DNA of 64,000 bases from Flavobacterium sp. K5-23 (GTDB lineage Bacteria; Bacteroidota; Bacteroidia; Flavobacteriales; Flavobacteriaceae). Under the pieces are notes generated by a model. It made no database searches. It had not been told where the DNA came from and was given only the letters and a program-made list of their open reading frames with translations. The stretch spans positions 2,637,501 through 2,701,500 of the forward strand of contig NZ_CP056783.1 of assembly GCF_023278045.1 (NCBI RefSeq). The letters are read 5' to 3'. Position 1 is the first letter of the stretch. Every line of letters begins with the position of its first letter. Both the position numbers and the translations under genes were made by a program. Positions 1 to 9,321 of the stretch are shown here, in pieces.

Positions 1-1
1 C

Positions 2-811
2 ACGTTTTTTAATTCAGGTAATACAGACATTGATAAAACTATAATTCATCAACCACTTAAAGTAAAATTACCTGAAAACTATGAATGGAAAAAAATAAAA
101 ATAATTGACCAATCAAAGGATGTTAATATTTCATTAAATCACACAGAAAATGATTTGACCTTCGATTGGGATATTCTTAAAGAAAATGAGTTTTTTACTT
201 TTGATTCAGTAATTGAATTTAAGCCACAAACTGAAATTAATGAAAATTCAGCAATTAAAGATATTACAAGACATTTATCTCGTAATATTAGTTTTAGCCA
301 TAGAATTACTAACTTAAAATCAATACAAAAAGAAGAACTTCCCGCAAAACCTGTTGGGAAATTTGGATTAATTTTTTTAAGTGCTTATTTATTAGGAATA
401 GTTTGTTTAGGTCTCTACTGGTCTGCTGGTCAGTTTATATTTCCACATTATAACATCTCTTATGAAATAAAAAGCGACTCAACAAAATTTTATTCATCAA
501 TTGAAGCTAATGGTTTAAACGAAATTTTACTTACTGATAATAATGAAAATGAAATCATTAAAAATATTGGGTCCGATAAAAAAATTGGACTTACAGGAAA
601 TGTAAAAACACTTAGAAAAAATTTATCGTATTGGGGATTAATAGGTGGTGGTATATTAGCTCTTTTAATACTCTTCGTATTTATACTAATGATTTATAGC
701 CACATAAAGGACAGCAATTTATATAAAAAAGTAAAATTGATAGCTGACAAATATGATGAAAAAACTTTTCCAAGAAGAAAATCTTCTAGATTATTATTCC
801 CTTTTGAATAA
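2..811 (+). CDS. Hypothetical two-helix membrane protein, 5' end outside window
   Basis: The frame is open from base 2 to a TAA at 809-811, about 269 residues, so the gene begins left of the window; the TTG near 155 is not a convincing start. The visible part has a polar domain, a hydrophobic segment (about 365-437), a soluble stretch of about 65 residues, and a second strong hydrophobic segment (about 635-698) followed by a Lys/Arg-rich tail. This suggests two membrane helices around an external loop. I do not recognise the family. A palindromic boundary element follows at once and then a defence-like helicase, so it may belong to the same accessory island. Confidence 0.7.
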   Translation, partial: TFFNSGNTDIDKTIIHQPLKVKLPENYEWKKIKIIDQSKDVNISLNHTENDLTFDWDILKENEFFTFDSVIEFKPQTEINENSAIKDITRHLSRNISFSHRITNLKSIQKEELPAKPVGKFGLIFLSAYLLGIVCLGLYWSAGQFIFPHYNISYEIKSDSTKFYSSIEANGLNEILLTDNNENEIIKNIGSDKKIGLTGNVKTLRKNLSYWGLIGGGILALLILFVFILMIYSHIKDSNLYKKVKLIADKYDEKTFPRRKSSRLLFPFE

Positions 812-817
812 AAAACT

Positions 818-946
818 ACTGCCAACACACGTTTGTGGCTATTGCGGAATTTAGTGGAATTACCGTTTTTTATCGTATTTTCGTTTAGCCGAAAATACTC
901 GTCTTCGTAAGTCGCAAACGGCGCAAGGCGCGAGAACGTTATGTGC
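818..946 (+). repeat. Cassette-boundary-like palindromic element A
   Basis: Non-coding, between the partial membrane gene and the helicase gene. It shares the 20-base string GGAATTTAGTGGAATTACCG (846-865) exactly with element B at 5693-5712, followed in both by a related CGTTTAGCCGAAAATA-type stretch. CGTTTG near its left end pairs with CAAACG near 915-920. Its right end GTTATGTGC (938-946) is the reverse complement of the left end of element B (GCACATAAC, 5666-5674), so the helicase gene is bracketed by matching inverted ends. The layout recalls integron attC sites; that comparison is inference. Confidence 0.6.
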
Positions 947-993
947 AATTTAACCGAGACGACCAACATTAACTGACATTCAGAGAAAAAAGT

Positions 994-3900
994 ATGACGC
1001 CATTACAAAATCTATTTTACTATATAAGGGACTTGTACAATTCATCGGACACTTGTTTTGACTTTGAAAAAGACAAAAGCAATCCAAAGACGAAGAATAT
1101 AAACTTTTGGGAAGTTGGAGAACTTTTGACACTTGCTAAAAAATGTGAGCAAAAAAATATAGCAGAATTTAGTTTAGCTATTAACAACAATCTAAATCCA
1201 CTTGACTTTTTATTAAAGTTAAAGCGAATTGCAATACCTGATGAACCCAAACAACCAAAAGAACTCGAAAGTTGGATTGAAATTAATAGAAGTAACGAAA
1301 TTCCAACACTTACAATTAAACAAGAAATTGAAACAGTTGAAAAATTTGAACAGTCAACACAAAGAATAAATGATTTAGAAAAATACAAGGAACAAAGACT
1401 AACGTCTTTGTTCGATTTATCTTTACCAAATTCTTTAGTTGATTGGATTGATTTAACAGATAACAAATTCTTGCGAAAACCAGAGCTAAAAGTCAAAATA
1501 GTTCTTGCAAACAATCCAACACTATCAAGAGTAGCAAACAACTTTCAAAAGGAATTTTCTGAATTCTATCAAAAATTTGAACTGCCTTTTAAGACAAATC
1601 GAATTTACGATGCCTTACATACGCTACATTATGAATTAAAAGGGAAAGACAACAAAAGAATTTATATATCATTTGGTTTAGTTTGTGGAAAAATTGGAAA
1701 CCAAGACTATAAAAATTTTCTTTTTAATGTTCCATTGAAACTAACTCTTAAAAGCCAAGAATTCAAATTAGAATTTGACACTTTTTCAAGTAAAATATTT
1801 TGCGAACAATTTTTTGTAGAATTATTAGACAATCATTTTCAAAATGAAAATCAATTAATAATTGAAGAACGCAAAAAAGATGTTTTACTAAATATCGATA
1901 GTTTCAATTCACAGCAACGTGAATTTATTTTTGAAAGTGATTTTATAAGAACTGAATATTTTGACAAAGGTTTAGAAATATTAAGCGTTTTTACTAAAAA
2001 ACAATATGCCTTTTTCAATGAAGAAACATTAAATTATTCTTTTCAAAAAACACCAATTGAAAATCAATTAACTTTTAGTTTTTCGCCAATAATTCAAACC
2101 AAAATTGTTGAAAGTAAACTTGCTATTTCAAAAGATGCAAATAATATAATCAACAAAATAAATGAATTACAAGCAAGTGGAAATCTTCAACTAATTCCAG
2201 ATTTTTTCAAAAAACTATTTTCAATAGATGGTTTAGAAATTGAAACAGAAACACAATCAAACACAAACCAATTTCAAAATAATGAAAGCAAATCTCAATT
2301 AGCTGATTTTGGAGAAGTAAAACATCGTTCCTTATTTCCATTACCTTACAATGAAGAACAATTTGAAATTGCAAAACGATTAAACGAGCAAGATGCAGTA
2401 ACAGTAAAAGGACCACCAGGAACAGGTAAAAGTCATACAATTGCAAACCTAATTTCGCACTTTGTTGCACAAGGAAAATCTATACTTGTAGTTTCACATA
2501 ATGCTAAAGCATTAAGCGTATTAAAAGATAAATTACCAAGTGGAATTCAAGAACTTGCAGTTTCTTTAGTAAATGAAGGAAAGGGAAATGAAAGTTTAAA
2601 AGGCTCTGTTAATGCTATTATTAGAAATTTGGCACAAAGATATGAAGAAACAAAAGTTACAGAATTAGAACGGCAATTAACCAATTTAGAAAGTAATTAT
2701 GCGAACACTTTAATCCAAATATATAAAGCTGTTCAAGCGAATACTTTAACTCTTAATATTTTCAACCCAATCACAAAAGAACTTGAAAATAAATCAGCTT
2801 ACGATTGGGCTGTTTACCATTTTGAACAAACAAATTACGAAAATCAATTATTAAAAGATACCGTTTCTTATGAAACAGAAACAAATGGAGTAGCTGAAAA
2901 ATTAGTTGACTTAGTAGCAATTGGAAACAATCTCAAAAGAGATGATTTTGATTTAATAAACTTTCAGTTTCTAAATGATGATACTTTTATTGACTTAAAT
3001 GAGATTAGGAAATATGATATTAAGCTAAAGGAAATTAACGAAAAAATTAATCCATTAGATTACACTAACATTCCAACAAATTCAATAGACGAAAATCTAA
3101 AAAATATTATTCTCAATTACGAAAATATTTTTAGAACATTCAAAACAAACTTAATTGCAGAACAGGTATACAAGCATCCTAATTTTAGGATTGATGTATT
3201 AGTTAATATCTTAAACGAAAATGCTGGATTAAGAAAACAGATTGAAGTTGCAAATAGCAAACTTTTGTCTTACGAAATTGATTTGTCAGCAGTTCAAGAT
3301 ACAGATGCTGACATTTTACATCAGCAAATAAATCAAATAATTGTAAAATTTGGTCAAAATAAAGCACTTAATTGGTTTACTAAAAACACTTTAGATAAAC
3401 CATTAAAACGTTTTTTTGAGTGTAAGTTGAATTTCAATCCAGTAACTGAAATTGACCAATTCAAAATTTTAGAAATCGAGATAAATAGATTAAAATGTTT
3501 AAAACAACTTTCTATAACTTTTAATAAATATCTAAATGGCTTTGGCATAACAAAGCAAAATAATATTCAAGAAACATTAAAAGAACTTGATTTTACAGTA
3601 GAATTTGCAAAAGAAATAACTGAATTTAATTCGCAATTAAAAACAAGAAATTTACCACAAGTTTCAATTACATCAGACGATTTAGCAGAAAAAATAATCT
3701 ACATCAAGAATGTGAATTATTACGCTGATTTTGTTTCTATCTCAACCTTTTTACAAGAAACCAAACAGAAATTAATTACTCATTCAAAACCACATCCTAT
3801 AATTTACAAAATTGCAGACGCAATTGAAAATACGGACAGAGCAAGTTACGAACTCTATATAGACGAATATAGAAAGTGCAGAGATAAACAAAGTCAATCA

Positions 3901-5655
3901 TTGGTGTTTGAAAAACTCTTAAACGAAATCGGCAAAACACTTCCTCAAACAGCATTGTTCGTAAAAAACAAATGTCTAATTGATGACCAATACACGATTG
4001 ATAAAAAGATAATCGAATTAGATATTTTCAATTTAAAACTAAATGATTTTCTAACTTTTGTAACATTACAAACAAATGGTTCGGAAAAACTTTTAGCCAA
4101 TCTTCAAACTTTGAAACTAAGTATTGAAAAACAAACAGCAGAGACAATATCATACAAAACTTGGTATCATAAGTCTAAAAAAGTTAGTGACACACAAAAA
4201 GCCGCTTTAAATGCTTGGCTAAATGACCTAATTAACATTGGTAAAGGTTACGGAAAAAATACAGCAAGAAATATTGCATCAGCAATAACAAATATGCAAG
4301 TAGCAAAAGGTGCTGTTCCTATTTGGATTATGCCACAAGATACAGCAGTTACATTTTTTCCTGATGCTTCACCTGAACAATTTGACTTATTGATAATCGA
4401 TGAAGCGAGTCAATGTGATATAAGTAGTTTGAATTTAGTTTTTCGATGCAAAAAATGTTTAATTGTAGGCGATGAAAATCAAACTTCTGTAGTTGCAGAC
4501 AGAAGTTTATTTACTATTGATAGAACAAATGAACTTCTTGACAAATATTTAATATCTCATAGATTTAAAACCCAATTTGATGTAAATAATAAAAACAACA
4601 GTATTTACACAATTAGTGGAGTTATTTATCCAAACATTGTAACGCTCACGGAACATTTTAGATGTTTGCCCGAAATTATTGGTTATTCAAACAAGTACGT
4701 CTATAATTCTGATATTGTTCCACTAAAAACAGCGACTGAAAAAACTTTCGGAGAACCAATAGAAATTCATTATGTTGAAGATAATTTAGACGATGAATAC
4801 AAACCATTAATTGTACAAAAAGTAATTGACGAAATTGAAAATTACATTAATCAATTTCAAGCACAGCAAATTAAAAGATTGCCGACCATTGGAATATTGA
4901 CTTTAGACAGCAGTAATATAAAACACCAATATCAACTCATTCGTCAAATATCACAGAATGAACTTATAAAACAATTTGAAGACAAACTTGAATTATTAAT
5001 TGGGACATCCAGAGAATTTCAAGGCGATGAAAGGGATATTATGTATATGACAATTACAGCCAGCCATAGTATTGTTGAAAAAGAAAATCGCTTTGAAATT
5101 AAACCACCAAGAGCAGCAACAACTGAAGAATATATGCGAATTTTTAATGTTGCTGCAAGTAGAGCAAAAGAAAAATCTGTTGTTATTCATAGTATTCATC
5201 CTGACGCAGTTGGAATTATGAACTCTGATTGTTACAGAAAAAAATTAATAGATTATTACGCCAATATTCAAAATCAAACGAACAAACCTACTACAACAAA
5301 AAATTTGCAATCACTTTTAAATAAGACAGATGCAAATTCAGGAGACTTTGAAAAAAGTGTTTGTAAACTACTCTACAATAATGGATTTGGAGATTATTTA
5401 TTTCCTCAATTTGAAGTCGGAAAATATTGTATAGACTTTGGGCTAATAATAAACAATAAAAAAATAGCGATTGAATGTGATGGTTTTACATATCATTCAG
5501 GAATTGTAAAAATACAAGAAGACATAAACCGTCAACTCATTTTAGAAAGAGCAGGATGGCGTTTTTTTAGAATACAAAGTACAGATTGGTTTTATAAAAA
5601 CTCAAAAGTAAGTTCAGACTTAATTCAATGGATAACCGAAAACACAACAGAATGA
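994..5655 (+). CDS. Superfamily 1 helicase fused to C-terminal PD-(D/E)XK-like nuclease; probable defence protein
   Basis: 1553 residues. A long N-terminal region of unknown fold (about 1-460) precedes a UPF1/DNA2-like helicase core: Walker A GPPGTGKS (about residue 475), then a long helical insertion, Walker B LLIIDEASQ (about 1130), GDENQ, EHFRCLPE, SREFQGDERD and AASRAKEKS. The last ~110 residues (FEKSVCKLL, YCIDFGL, IAIECDGFTYH, GWRFFRIQS) match the DUF559/MTES_1575-like endonuclease pattern with D...ECDG active-site spacing. Such single-chain helicase-nucleases are common in phage-defence islands. No partner gene is adjacent; inverted boundary elements lie on both sides. The defence role is inferred from architecture and context. 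Confidence 0.85.
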   Translation: MTPLQNLFYYIRDLYNSSDTCFDFEKDKSNPKTKNINFWEVGELLTLAKKCEQKNIAEFSLAINNNLNPLDFLLKLKRIAIPDEPKQPKELESWIEINRSNEIPTLTIKQEIETVEKFEQSTQRINDLEKYKEQRLTSLFDLSLPNSLVDWIDLTDNKFLRKPELKVKIVLANNPTLSRVANNFQKEFSEFYQKFELPFKTNRIYDALHTLHYELKGKDNKRIYISFGLVCGKIGNQDYKNFLFNVPLKLTLKSQEFKLEFDTFSSKIFCEQFFVELLDNHFQNENQLIIEERKKDVLLNIDSFNSQQREFIFESDFIRTEYFDKGLEILSVFTKKQYAFFNEETLNYSFQKTPIENQLTFSFSPIIQTKIVESKLAISKDANNIINKINELQASGNLQLIPDFFKKLFSIDGLEIETETQSNTNQFQNNESKSQLADFGEVKHRSLFPLPYNEEQFEIAKRLNEQDAVTVKGPPGTGKSHTIANLISHFVAQGKSILVVSHNAKALSVLKDKLPSGIQELAVSLVNEGKGNESLKGSVNAIIRNLAQRYEETKVTELERQLTNLESNYANTLIQIYKAVQANTLTLNIFNPITKELENKSAYDWAVYHFEQTNYENQLLKDTVSYETETNGVAEKLVDLVAIGNNLKRDDFDLINFQFLNDDTFIDLNEIRKYDIKLKEINEKINPLDYTNIPTNSIDENLKNIILNYENIFRTFKTNLIAEQVYKHPNFRIDVLVNILNENAGLRKQIEVANSKLLSYEIDLSAVQDTDADILHQQINQIIVKFGQNKALNWFTKNTLDKPLKRFFECKLNFNPVTEIDQFKILEIEINRLKCLKQLSITFNKYLNGFGITKQNNIQETLKELDFTVEFAKEITEFNSQLKTRNLPQVSITSDDLAEKIIYIKNVNYYADFVSISTFLQETKQKLITHSKPHPIIYKIADAIENTDRASYELYIDEYRKCRDKQSQSLVFEKLLNEIGKTLPQTALFVKNKCLIDDQYTIDKKIIELDIFNLKLNDFLTFVTLQTNGSEKLLANLQTLKLSIEKQTAETISYKTWYHKSKKVSDTQKAALNAWLNDLINIGKGYGKNTARNIASAITNMQVAKGAVPIWIMPQDTAVTFFPDASPEQFDLLIIDEASQCDISSLNLVFRCKKCLIVGDENQTSVVADRSLFTIDRTNELLDKYLISHRFKTQFDVNNKNNSIYTISGVIYPNIVTLTEHFRCLPEIIGYSNKYVYNSDIVPLKTATEKTFGEPIEIHYVEDNLDDEYKPLIVQKVIDEIENYINQFQAQQIKRLPTIGILTLDSSNIKHQYQLIRQISQNELIKQFEDKLELLIGTSREFQGDERDIMYMTITASHSIVEKENRFEIKPPRAATTEEYMRIFNVAASRAKEKSVVIHSIHPDAVGIMNSDCYRKKLIDYYANIQNQTNKPTTTKNLQSLLNKTDANSGDFEKSVCKLLYNNGFGDYLFPQFEVGKYCIDFGLIINNKKIAIECDGFTYHSGIVKIQEDINRQLILERAGWRFFRIQSTDWFYKNSKVSSDLIQWITENTTE

Positions 5656-5665
5656 AAAATAAACT

Positions 5666-5780
5666 GCACATAACAGCCATTTTTATATAGCTGGAATTTA
5701 GTGGAATTACCGTTTCGTATCAAGTTTCGTTAAACCGAAAATATTCGTTTCAGTGTCTCCTATACAGCTATAAACACGGG
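5666..5780 (+). repeat. Cassette-boundary-like palindromic element B
   Basis: Lies between the helicase gene and the lipocalin-like gene. It begins with GCACATAAC, contains the 20-base string shared with element A (5693-5712), then GTATCAAGTTTCGTTAAACC followed by GAAAAT (5717-5742). That stretch recurs on the minus strand as part of element C (52138-52168) with one inserted T and one substitution. CTATATAAA-like sequence near the left end and CTATAAAC near the right end give weak terminal symmetry. No open frame of note lies inside. Confidence 0.6.
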
Positions 5781-5821
5781 AATATCAGATTGTATTTTGA
5801 ATAACCAACAATAAAAAAACA

Positions 5822-6190
5822 ATGTTTAGAATAATTTTATTATTTGTCTTGATAGGGTTTTACACCACTTCTAATGCTCAAAACTCTGAACTACTTAAGG
5901 GAAAATGGGTCTTTAAAGAAGCCTTGAATAAAGGCATCGATAAAGATGGAAAAAAAAGCTTAAATTCATATATCATTAATAAAATGACATTTGAGTTTGA
6001 AGAAAACGGAGACTTTGTGGCTTTTGTAATGGGACAAAACCAAAAAGGACAATGGAAACTTACAGATAATTCAAAAGACATAATTTTAGATACTGGTGCA
6101 GAAGAATTTGAAATGAGCATTCTCGAATTGACAGCAACAAGATTGGTTCTTAAATTAGGGTTAGGCGAATTTTTAATGAAGAAAATGTAA
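5822..6190 (+). CDS. Small exported lipocalin-like protein
   Basis: 122 residues. A signal peptide of about 19 residues (hydrophobic ILLFVLIGFYTTSNA, cleavage before Q) precedes a beta-rich domain with the LKGKWVF start and alternating strands typical of small lipocalin-like proteins of Bacteroidota. The likely place is the periplasm or cell surface. No catalytic motif is visible and the ligand is unknown. It stands alone just after boundary element B, as expected for a cassette gene. The ATG at 5822 gives a complete signal peptide and is preferred. Confidence 0.7.
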   Translation: MFRIILLFVLIGFYTTSNAQNSELLKGKWVFKEALNKGIDKDGKKSLNSYIINKMTFEFEENGDFVAFVMGQNQKGQWKLTDNSKDIILDTGAEEFEMSILELTATRLVLKLGLGEFLMKKM

Positions 6191-6298
6191 ACATCCCTAA
6201 TTGCTTTGTATTAACATCCAAGCTATCATTGTCTTAACCTAATAATATTGATTGTGAATCTCGCAACCTCAATAAAACAAAACCGAAAATCATCTTTT

Positions 6299-6508
6299 AT
6301 GAAAATGTCAAAAAACATATACTTAGTGCTCGCTATTTTATTTTTGGTTTCGTTCATCAACTCATTATTTGATACTGGAGAGACACATAAATTGTTCTTT
6401 TGGGAAGTTAATATTTGGGTGTATCGATTGTTTAGATTGGCGATAGCAGTATTGTTTATGAAATCGTACTTAGACATTAAAAAAGCAGAAACGATTACGA
6501 AGGAATAA
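6299..6508 (+). CDS. Small membrane protein, unknown
   Basis: 69 residues from the ATG at 6299; a second ATG at 6305 is equally plausible, while a more upstream TTG would add a polar stretch with no support. There are two hydrophobic segments (NIYLVLAILFLVSFI and WVYRLFRLAIAVLFM) joined by a short polar loop, with a charged C-terminus. I do not recognise a family. It is separated from the lipocalin-like gene by about 110 bases and followed by a bidirectional terminator. Confidence 0.5.
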   Translation: MKMSKNIYLVLAILFLVSFINSLFDTGETHKLFFWEVNIWVYRLFRLAIAVLFMKSYLDIKKAETITKE

Positions 6509-6595
6509 AGAAGTGAACTCAACGGCTTAAATAAATTCGGAATTTAAAACAGTTGTTCCCAAAACTATAATAAACACATCAAGATTTTTAACCAA

Positions 6596-6632
6596 AAAAC
6601 TACAGCAAAATTCAATTTTGCTGTAGTTTTTT
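6596..6632. terminator. Rho-independent terminator (bidirectional)
   Basis: A near-perfect inverted repeat (AAAACTACAGCAAAATT / AATTTTGCTGTAGTTTT) is followed by a T-rich run on the plus strand and preceded by an A-run. It ends the transcript of the small membrane gene. The remaining gap to 6850 is AT-rich and shows nothing else certain. Confidence 0.85.
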
Positions 6633-6850
6633 GTTTTTATACCTATTTTATCATAATGTGATTTAAAATCACCAACAAATGTTTAGCAATTGAATTAGTG
6701 TTAAATAATTGATAATGAATGCTATGTGAGTAATTATTGCTTAGATATTGATTAACTTTAGGTTCATTAAAAATAAAAATGGAAACCAGATACCATTTTA
6801 AAAAACGGGCCGATTCTCAATCTTCGATAAGTATCAAAAAAGGAAATGTT

Positions 6851-7123
6851 ATGCCTAAGTATGTAATTGAAAGAGAAATTCCGGGTGCAGGTAAATATAC
6901 TCCTGAAGAGTTAAAAAATATTTCCCATTCTTCAAATGAAGTAATCAATAAAATGGGTTCGGATATTAAATGGGTAAATAGTTTTGTAACTAAAGATAAA
7001 ATTTACTGTGTTTACGATGCTAAAAACCAGGAAATTGTAAAAGAACACGCTAAATTAGGAGGATTTCCGGCAGATAGTATCAGTGAGGTTTTCGCTGAAA
7101 TTAATCCTGAAACGGCAAATTAA
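6851..7123 (+). CDS. DUF4242 family protein (SCO4226-type fold)
   Basis: 90 residues from the ATG at 6851, which begins MPKYVIEREIPGAGKYT as in the DUF4242 family. An in-frame ATG 72 bases upstream would add a basic, non-conserved tail. Members are small ferredoxin-like alpha/beta proteins; a Streptomyces relative binds nickel. DKIYCVYDAKN and AKLGGFPADSISEV are the conserved middle and end. The neighbour downstream is a protoglobin, but nothing shows a shared function. The biochemical role is unknown. Confidence 0.75.
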   Translation: MPKYVIEREIPGAGKYTPEELKNISHSSNEVINKMGSDIKWVNSFVTKDKIYCVYDAKNQEIVKEHAKLGGFPADSISEVFAEINPETAN

Positions 7124-7224
7124 TCTTGTGTTAGATTCTTTGATAATAAACAAAGTGTTGTCACAATATAATTGTTTGAATTTCGTGTCTACTAATTTCA
7201 TTCGTTAATTAAATTTTAAATAAA

Positions 7225-7803
7225 ATGGAAGAGCAAATCAAAGGGTATGACTACGGTAAAGTAGGGCAGTCCCCAGTAAGTATTGCTGAACTGGAACTGC
7301 TTAAAAAAACGGTTCTATTTACTGCAGAAGACGAAAAAAACCTGCGTTTGGTAGGCGAAGTGCTGAAAGATCAAACCAATGAGGTCTTGGATCTTTGGTA
7401 TGGTTTCGTTGGCGGAAACGAACATTTACTTCATTATTTTGGCAAAAACGAGAAGCCTAATATGGAGTATCTCACAGCTGTAAGAGCCAGATTTGGGCAA
7501 TGGATAATGGATTTATGCAACAAACCGTATGACCAGACTTGGCTAAACTATCAGCACGAAATTGCCTTGAGACACCACAGTACCAAGAAAAATAAAACAG
7601 ATGGTGTGGACACAGTTCCCATTATACATTATCGCTATATGACGGCTTTCATTTATCCAATAACAGCCACCATCAAAGGGTTTCTGTCTAAAAAAGGACA
7701 CGATACAGAAACAGTGGAAGCCATGTATTCGGCCTGGTTCAAAGCGGTGACGCTAACAGTAATTCTTTGGACTTATCCCTATATTAACGAAAATGAATTT
7801 TAA
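7225..7803 (+). CDS. Protoglobin-family heme protein
   Basis: 192 residues, the usual length for a single-domain protoglobin. Family signatures are DLWYGFVGGNEHLL, VRARFGQWI, and WLNYQHEIALRHH, which carries the expected proximal heme-ligand histidine, followed by KKNKTDGVDT and the helical PIIHYRYMTAFIYP. No transducer or cyclase domain is attached, so it is a stand-alone heme sensor or binder of O2, NO or CO. It is probably its own transcription unit, ending at the terminator at 7860-7890. Confidence 0.85.
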   Translation: MEEQIKGYDYGKVGQSPVSIAELELLKKTVLFTAEDEKNLRLVGEVLKDQTNEVLDLWYGFVGGNEHLLHYFGKNEKPNMEYLTAVRARFGQWIMDLCNKPYDQTWLNYQHEIALRHHSTKKNKTDGVDTVPIIHYRYMTAFIYPITATIKGFLSKKGHDTETVEAMYSAWFKAVTLTVILWTYPYINENEF

Positions 7804-7859
7804 TTTATTTTCTATTTCGAAGAAAAGAAATAAATGGTTTTGTTTTATATTCAAGAAGA

Positions 7860-7890
7860 AGCTACAGCCCAGAAGTTGTGGCTTTTTTTA
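7860..7890 (+). terminator. Rho-independent terminator after the protoglobin gene
   Basis: A seven-base-pair stem (AGCTACA with TGTGGCT, one G-T pair) is followed directly by a run of T residues. Confidence 0.75.
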
Positions 7891-7927
7891 TATCTTACCA
7901 ACATAATCAAACCAATAATACGATTTA

Positions 7928-8392
7928 ATGTCAGAAGTACACATTGCTCCATACGATCCTAAATACCACCAGGAATACAAGAATCTTTCTATCGAATGGT
8001 TAGAAAAATATGATTTGTTAGAAGAAGCTGATATGCCAATGTTAGACCATCCAAAAGAAGTGATTTTAGACCAAGGAGGCTTTATATTTCTAGCACATTA
8101 TGACAATACGGTTGTAGGAACAATTGGACTGATAAAAATAGAAGAGGATTGTTTTGAAATATTAAAACTTGGAGTGAACGAGAGGTATCAAGGATTAGGT
8201 ATTGGAAGAAAACTAATGGTTCACATTCTGGAATTATGCAATCAGCTGGGCGCAAAAAAGATTGTTTTGGAAACCAATACCAAGTTAGTCAGTGCCATTA
8301 AGCTATATAAAAGTTTTGGGTTTATGGAAATCCCTTTAACCGAAGCATTATTTCTAACTGCTGATTGTAAAATGGAATTAAATATAAGTTAA
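7928..8392 (+). CDS. GNAT family N-acetyltransferase
   Basis: 154 residues, a single GNAT domain. The acetyl-CoA-binding motif A is RYQGLGIGRKLM, preceded by the strand FEILKLGV and followed by IVLETNT and AIKLYKSFGF, the standard order of the fold. The substrate cannot be read from sequence. It is a single gene after the protoglobin terminator. The following 220 bases contain only very short frames. Confidence 0.85.
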   Translation: MSEVHIAPYDPKYHQEYKNLSIEWLEKYDLLEEADMPMLDHPKEVILDQGGFIFLAHYDNTVVGTIGLIKIEEDCFEILKLGVNERYQGLGIGRKLMVHILELCNQLGAKKIVLETNTKLVSAIKLYKSFGFMEIPLTEALFLTADCKMELNIS

Positions 8393-8612
8393 TACTTTAT
8401 AAATCAGTTGTGTATAAATGACTAACTTAGCTATATAAGTAACAACCATTGTATAATGTCGTGTTTTAAAATTAGACAAAATGACGCAACAGATTGATTT
8501 TAAACTACTGTTTGCAATATTGCTCCTTTTGACTTTATGACGTTTAAACTTTCGACTTACTTAGTTTACGATTCGATAAAAAAAGAATATTAAATTAAAA
8601 ACAGCAAAAGCT

Positions 8613-9107
8613 ATGGAAAATTTTGACTGGACTAAATTCACAAAAAAAATTGCGGTAAAAGCGCCACTTTCGGAAATTTATGAAGCTTGGACAAAATCAA
8701 TGACTTTAGAAAGTTGGTTTTTGAGTAAAGCGGTATTTTTAAGAGAGGAGAAAGGGATTCTGGATCGCAATCAAAGCATATCAAAAAAAGACAAATACGA
8801 ATGGTCTTGGTTTTTATTTGACGGAATTGAAAAAGGGAAAGTCACTAAAGCTAATGGTATAGATCATTTACAATTTACCTTTGCCGGTGAATGCCTTGTT
8901 GATGTCGAGCTAGAACAAGAAGGAGATTATGTGATTGTTGAACTTACCCAAAAAGACATTCCAACAGATGATAAATCAAAACGCAATATCCGCCTGGGTT
9001 GTGAATCGGGTTGGTCTTTTTATCTACTGAACTTAAAGTCTATTTTTGAAGGCGGAGTGGATTTAAGGAATAAAAACCCGAATTTCAAAGGAATGATAAA
9101 TAGTTAA
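8613..9107 (+). CDS. SRPBCC / AHSA1-like START-domain protein
   Basis: 164 residues. The N-terminus (TKKIAVKAPLSEIYEAWTK, LESWFLSKA) and the later FDGIEKGKVTKANG, FTFAGECLVDVEL and GCESGWSFYLLNLKSIFEGG match the AHSA1 branch of the SRPBCC superfamily, which forms a helix-grip pocket for hydrophobic ligands. No enzymatic residues can be assigned. It is a single gene followed by a repeat-rich gap. Confidence 0.8.
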   Translation: MENFDWTKFTKKIAVKAPLSEIYEAWTKSMTLESWFLSKAVFLREEKGILDRNQSISKKDKYEWSWFLFDGIEKGKVTKANGIDHLQFTFAGECLVDVELEQEGDYVIVELTQKDIPTDDKSKRNIRLGCESGWSFYLLNLKSIFEGGVDLRNKNPNFKGMINS

Positions 9108-9125
9108 ATAATTCGATTCTCATAC

Positions 9126-9321
9126 GAATCAAGGGTTGAAAGCCTGTGTTTTGTGCCATTAGGCACTTAATATTGGTAGTAATTAGGTTCGAAATTTATT
9201 AGCGTGCCGTAGGTACGCAATACCTATCGTTTTGTTGCGTACCTACGGCACGCTAAATTCGTTTCAATTGATGTTTTCTACCAATATTTAGTGCCGATAG
9301 GCACATTCGAACCCTTGATTC
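9126..9321. repeat. Nested palindromic repeat, composite copy
   Basis: Three inverted repeats are nested. The outer arms are GAATCAAGGGTT (9126-9137) and AACCCTTGATTC (9310-9321). The middle arms are AATATTGGTAG (9169-9179) and CTACCAATATT (9279-9289). The inner pair is a perfect 20-bp arm, AGCGTGCCGTAGGTACGCAA (9201-9220) and 9235-9254, around a 14-base loop. A short version with only the outer part lies at 62409-62466. The GTGCC-N-TAGGCAC hairpin occurs twice here and once there, as if a second element had entered the hairpin and duplicated it. The rest of 9108-9613 shows only a promoter. Confidence 0.9.

Noticed and set aside
694-969. 91-codon minus-strand frame across the first gene end and element A
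   Set aside because: It reads through a palindromic element and is antisense to a coding gene; no recognisable protein features.
8481-8540. 19-codon frame with a hydrophobic end between the GNAT and SRPBCC genes
   Set aside because: Too short, no cleavage site and no conserved context; could be a relic but nothing supports it.
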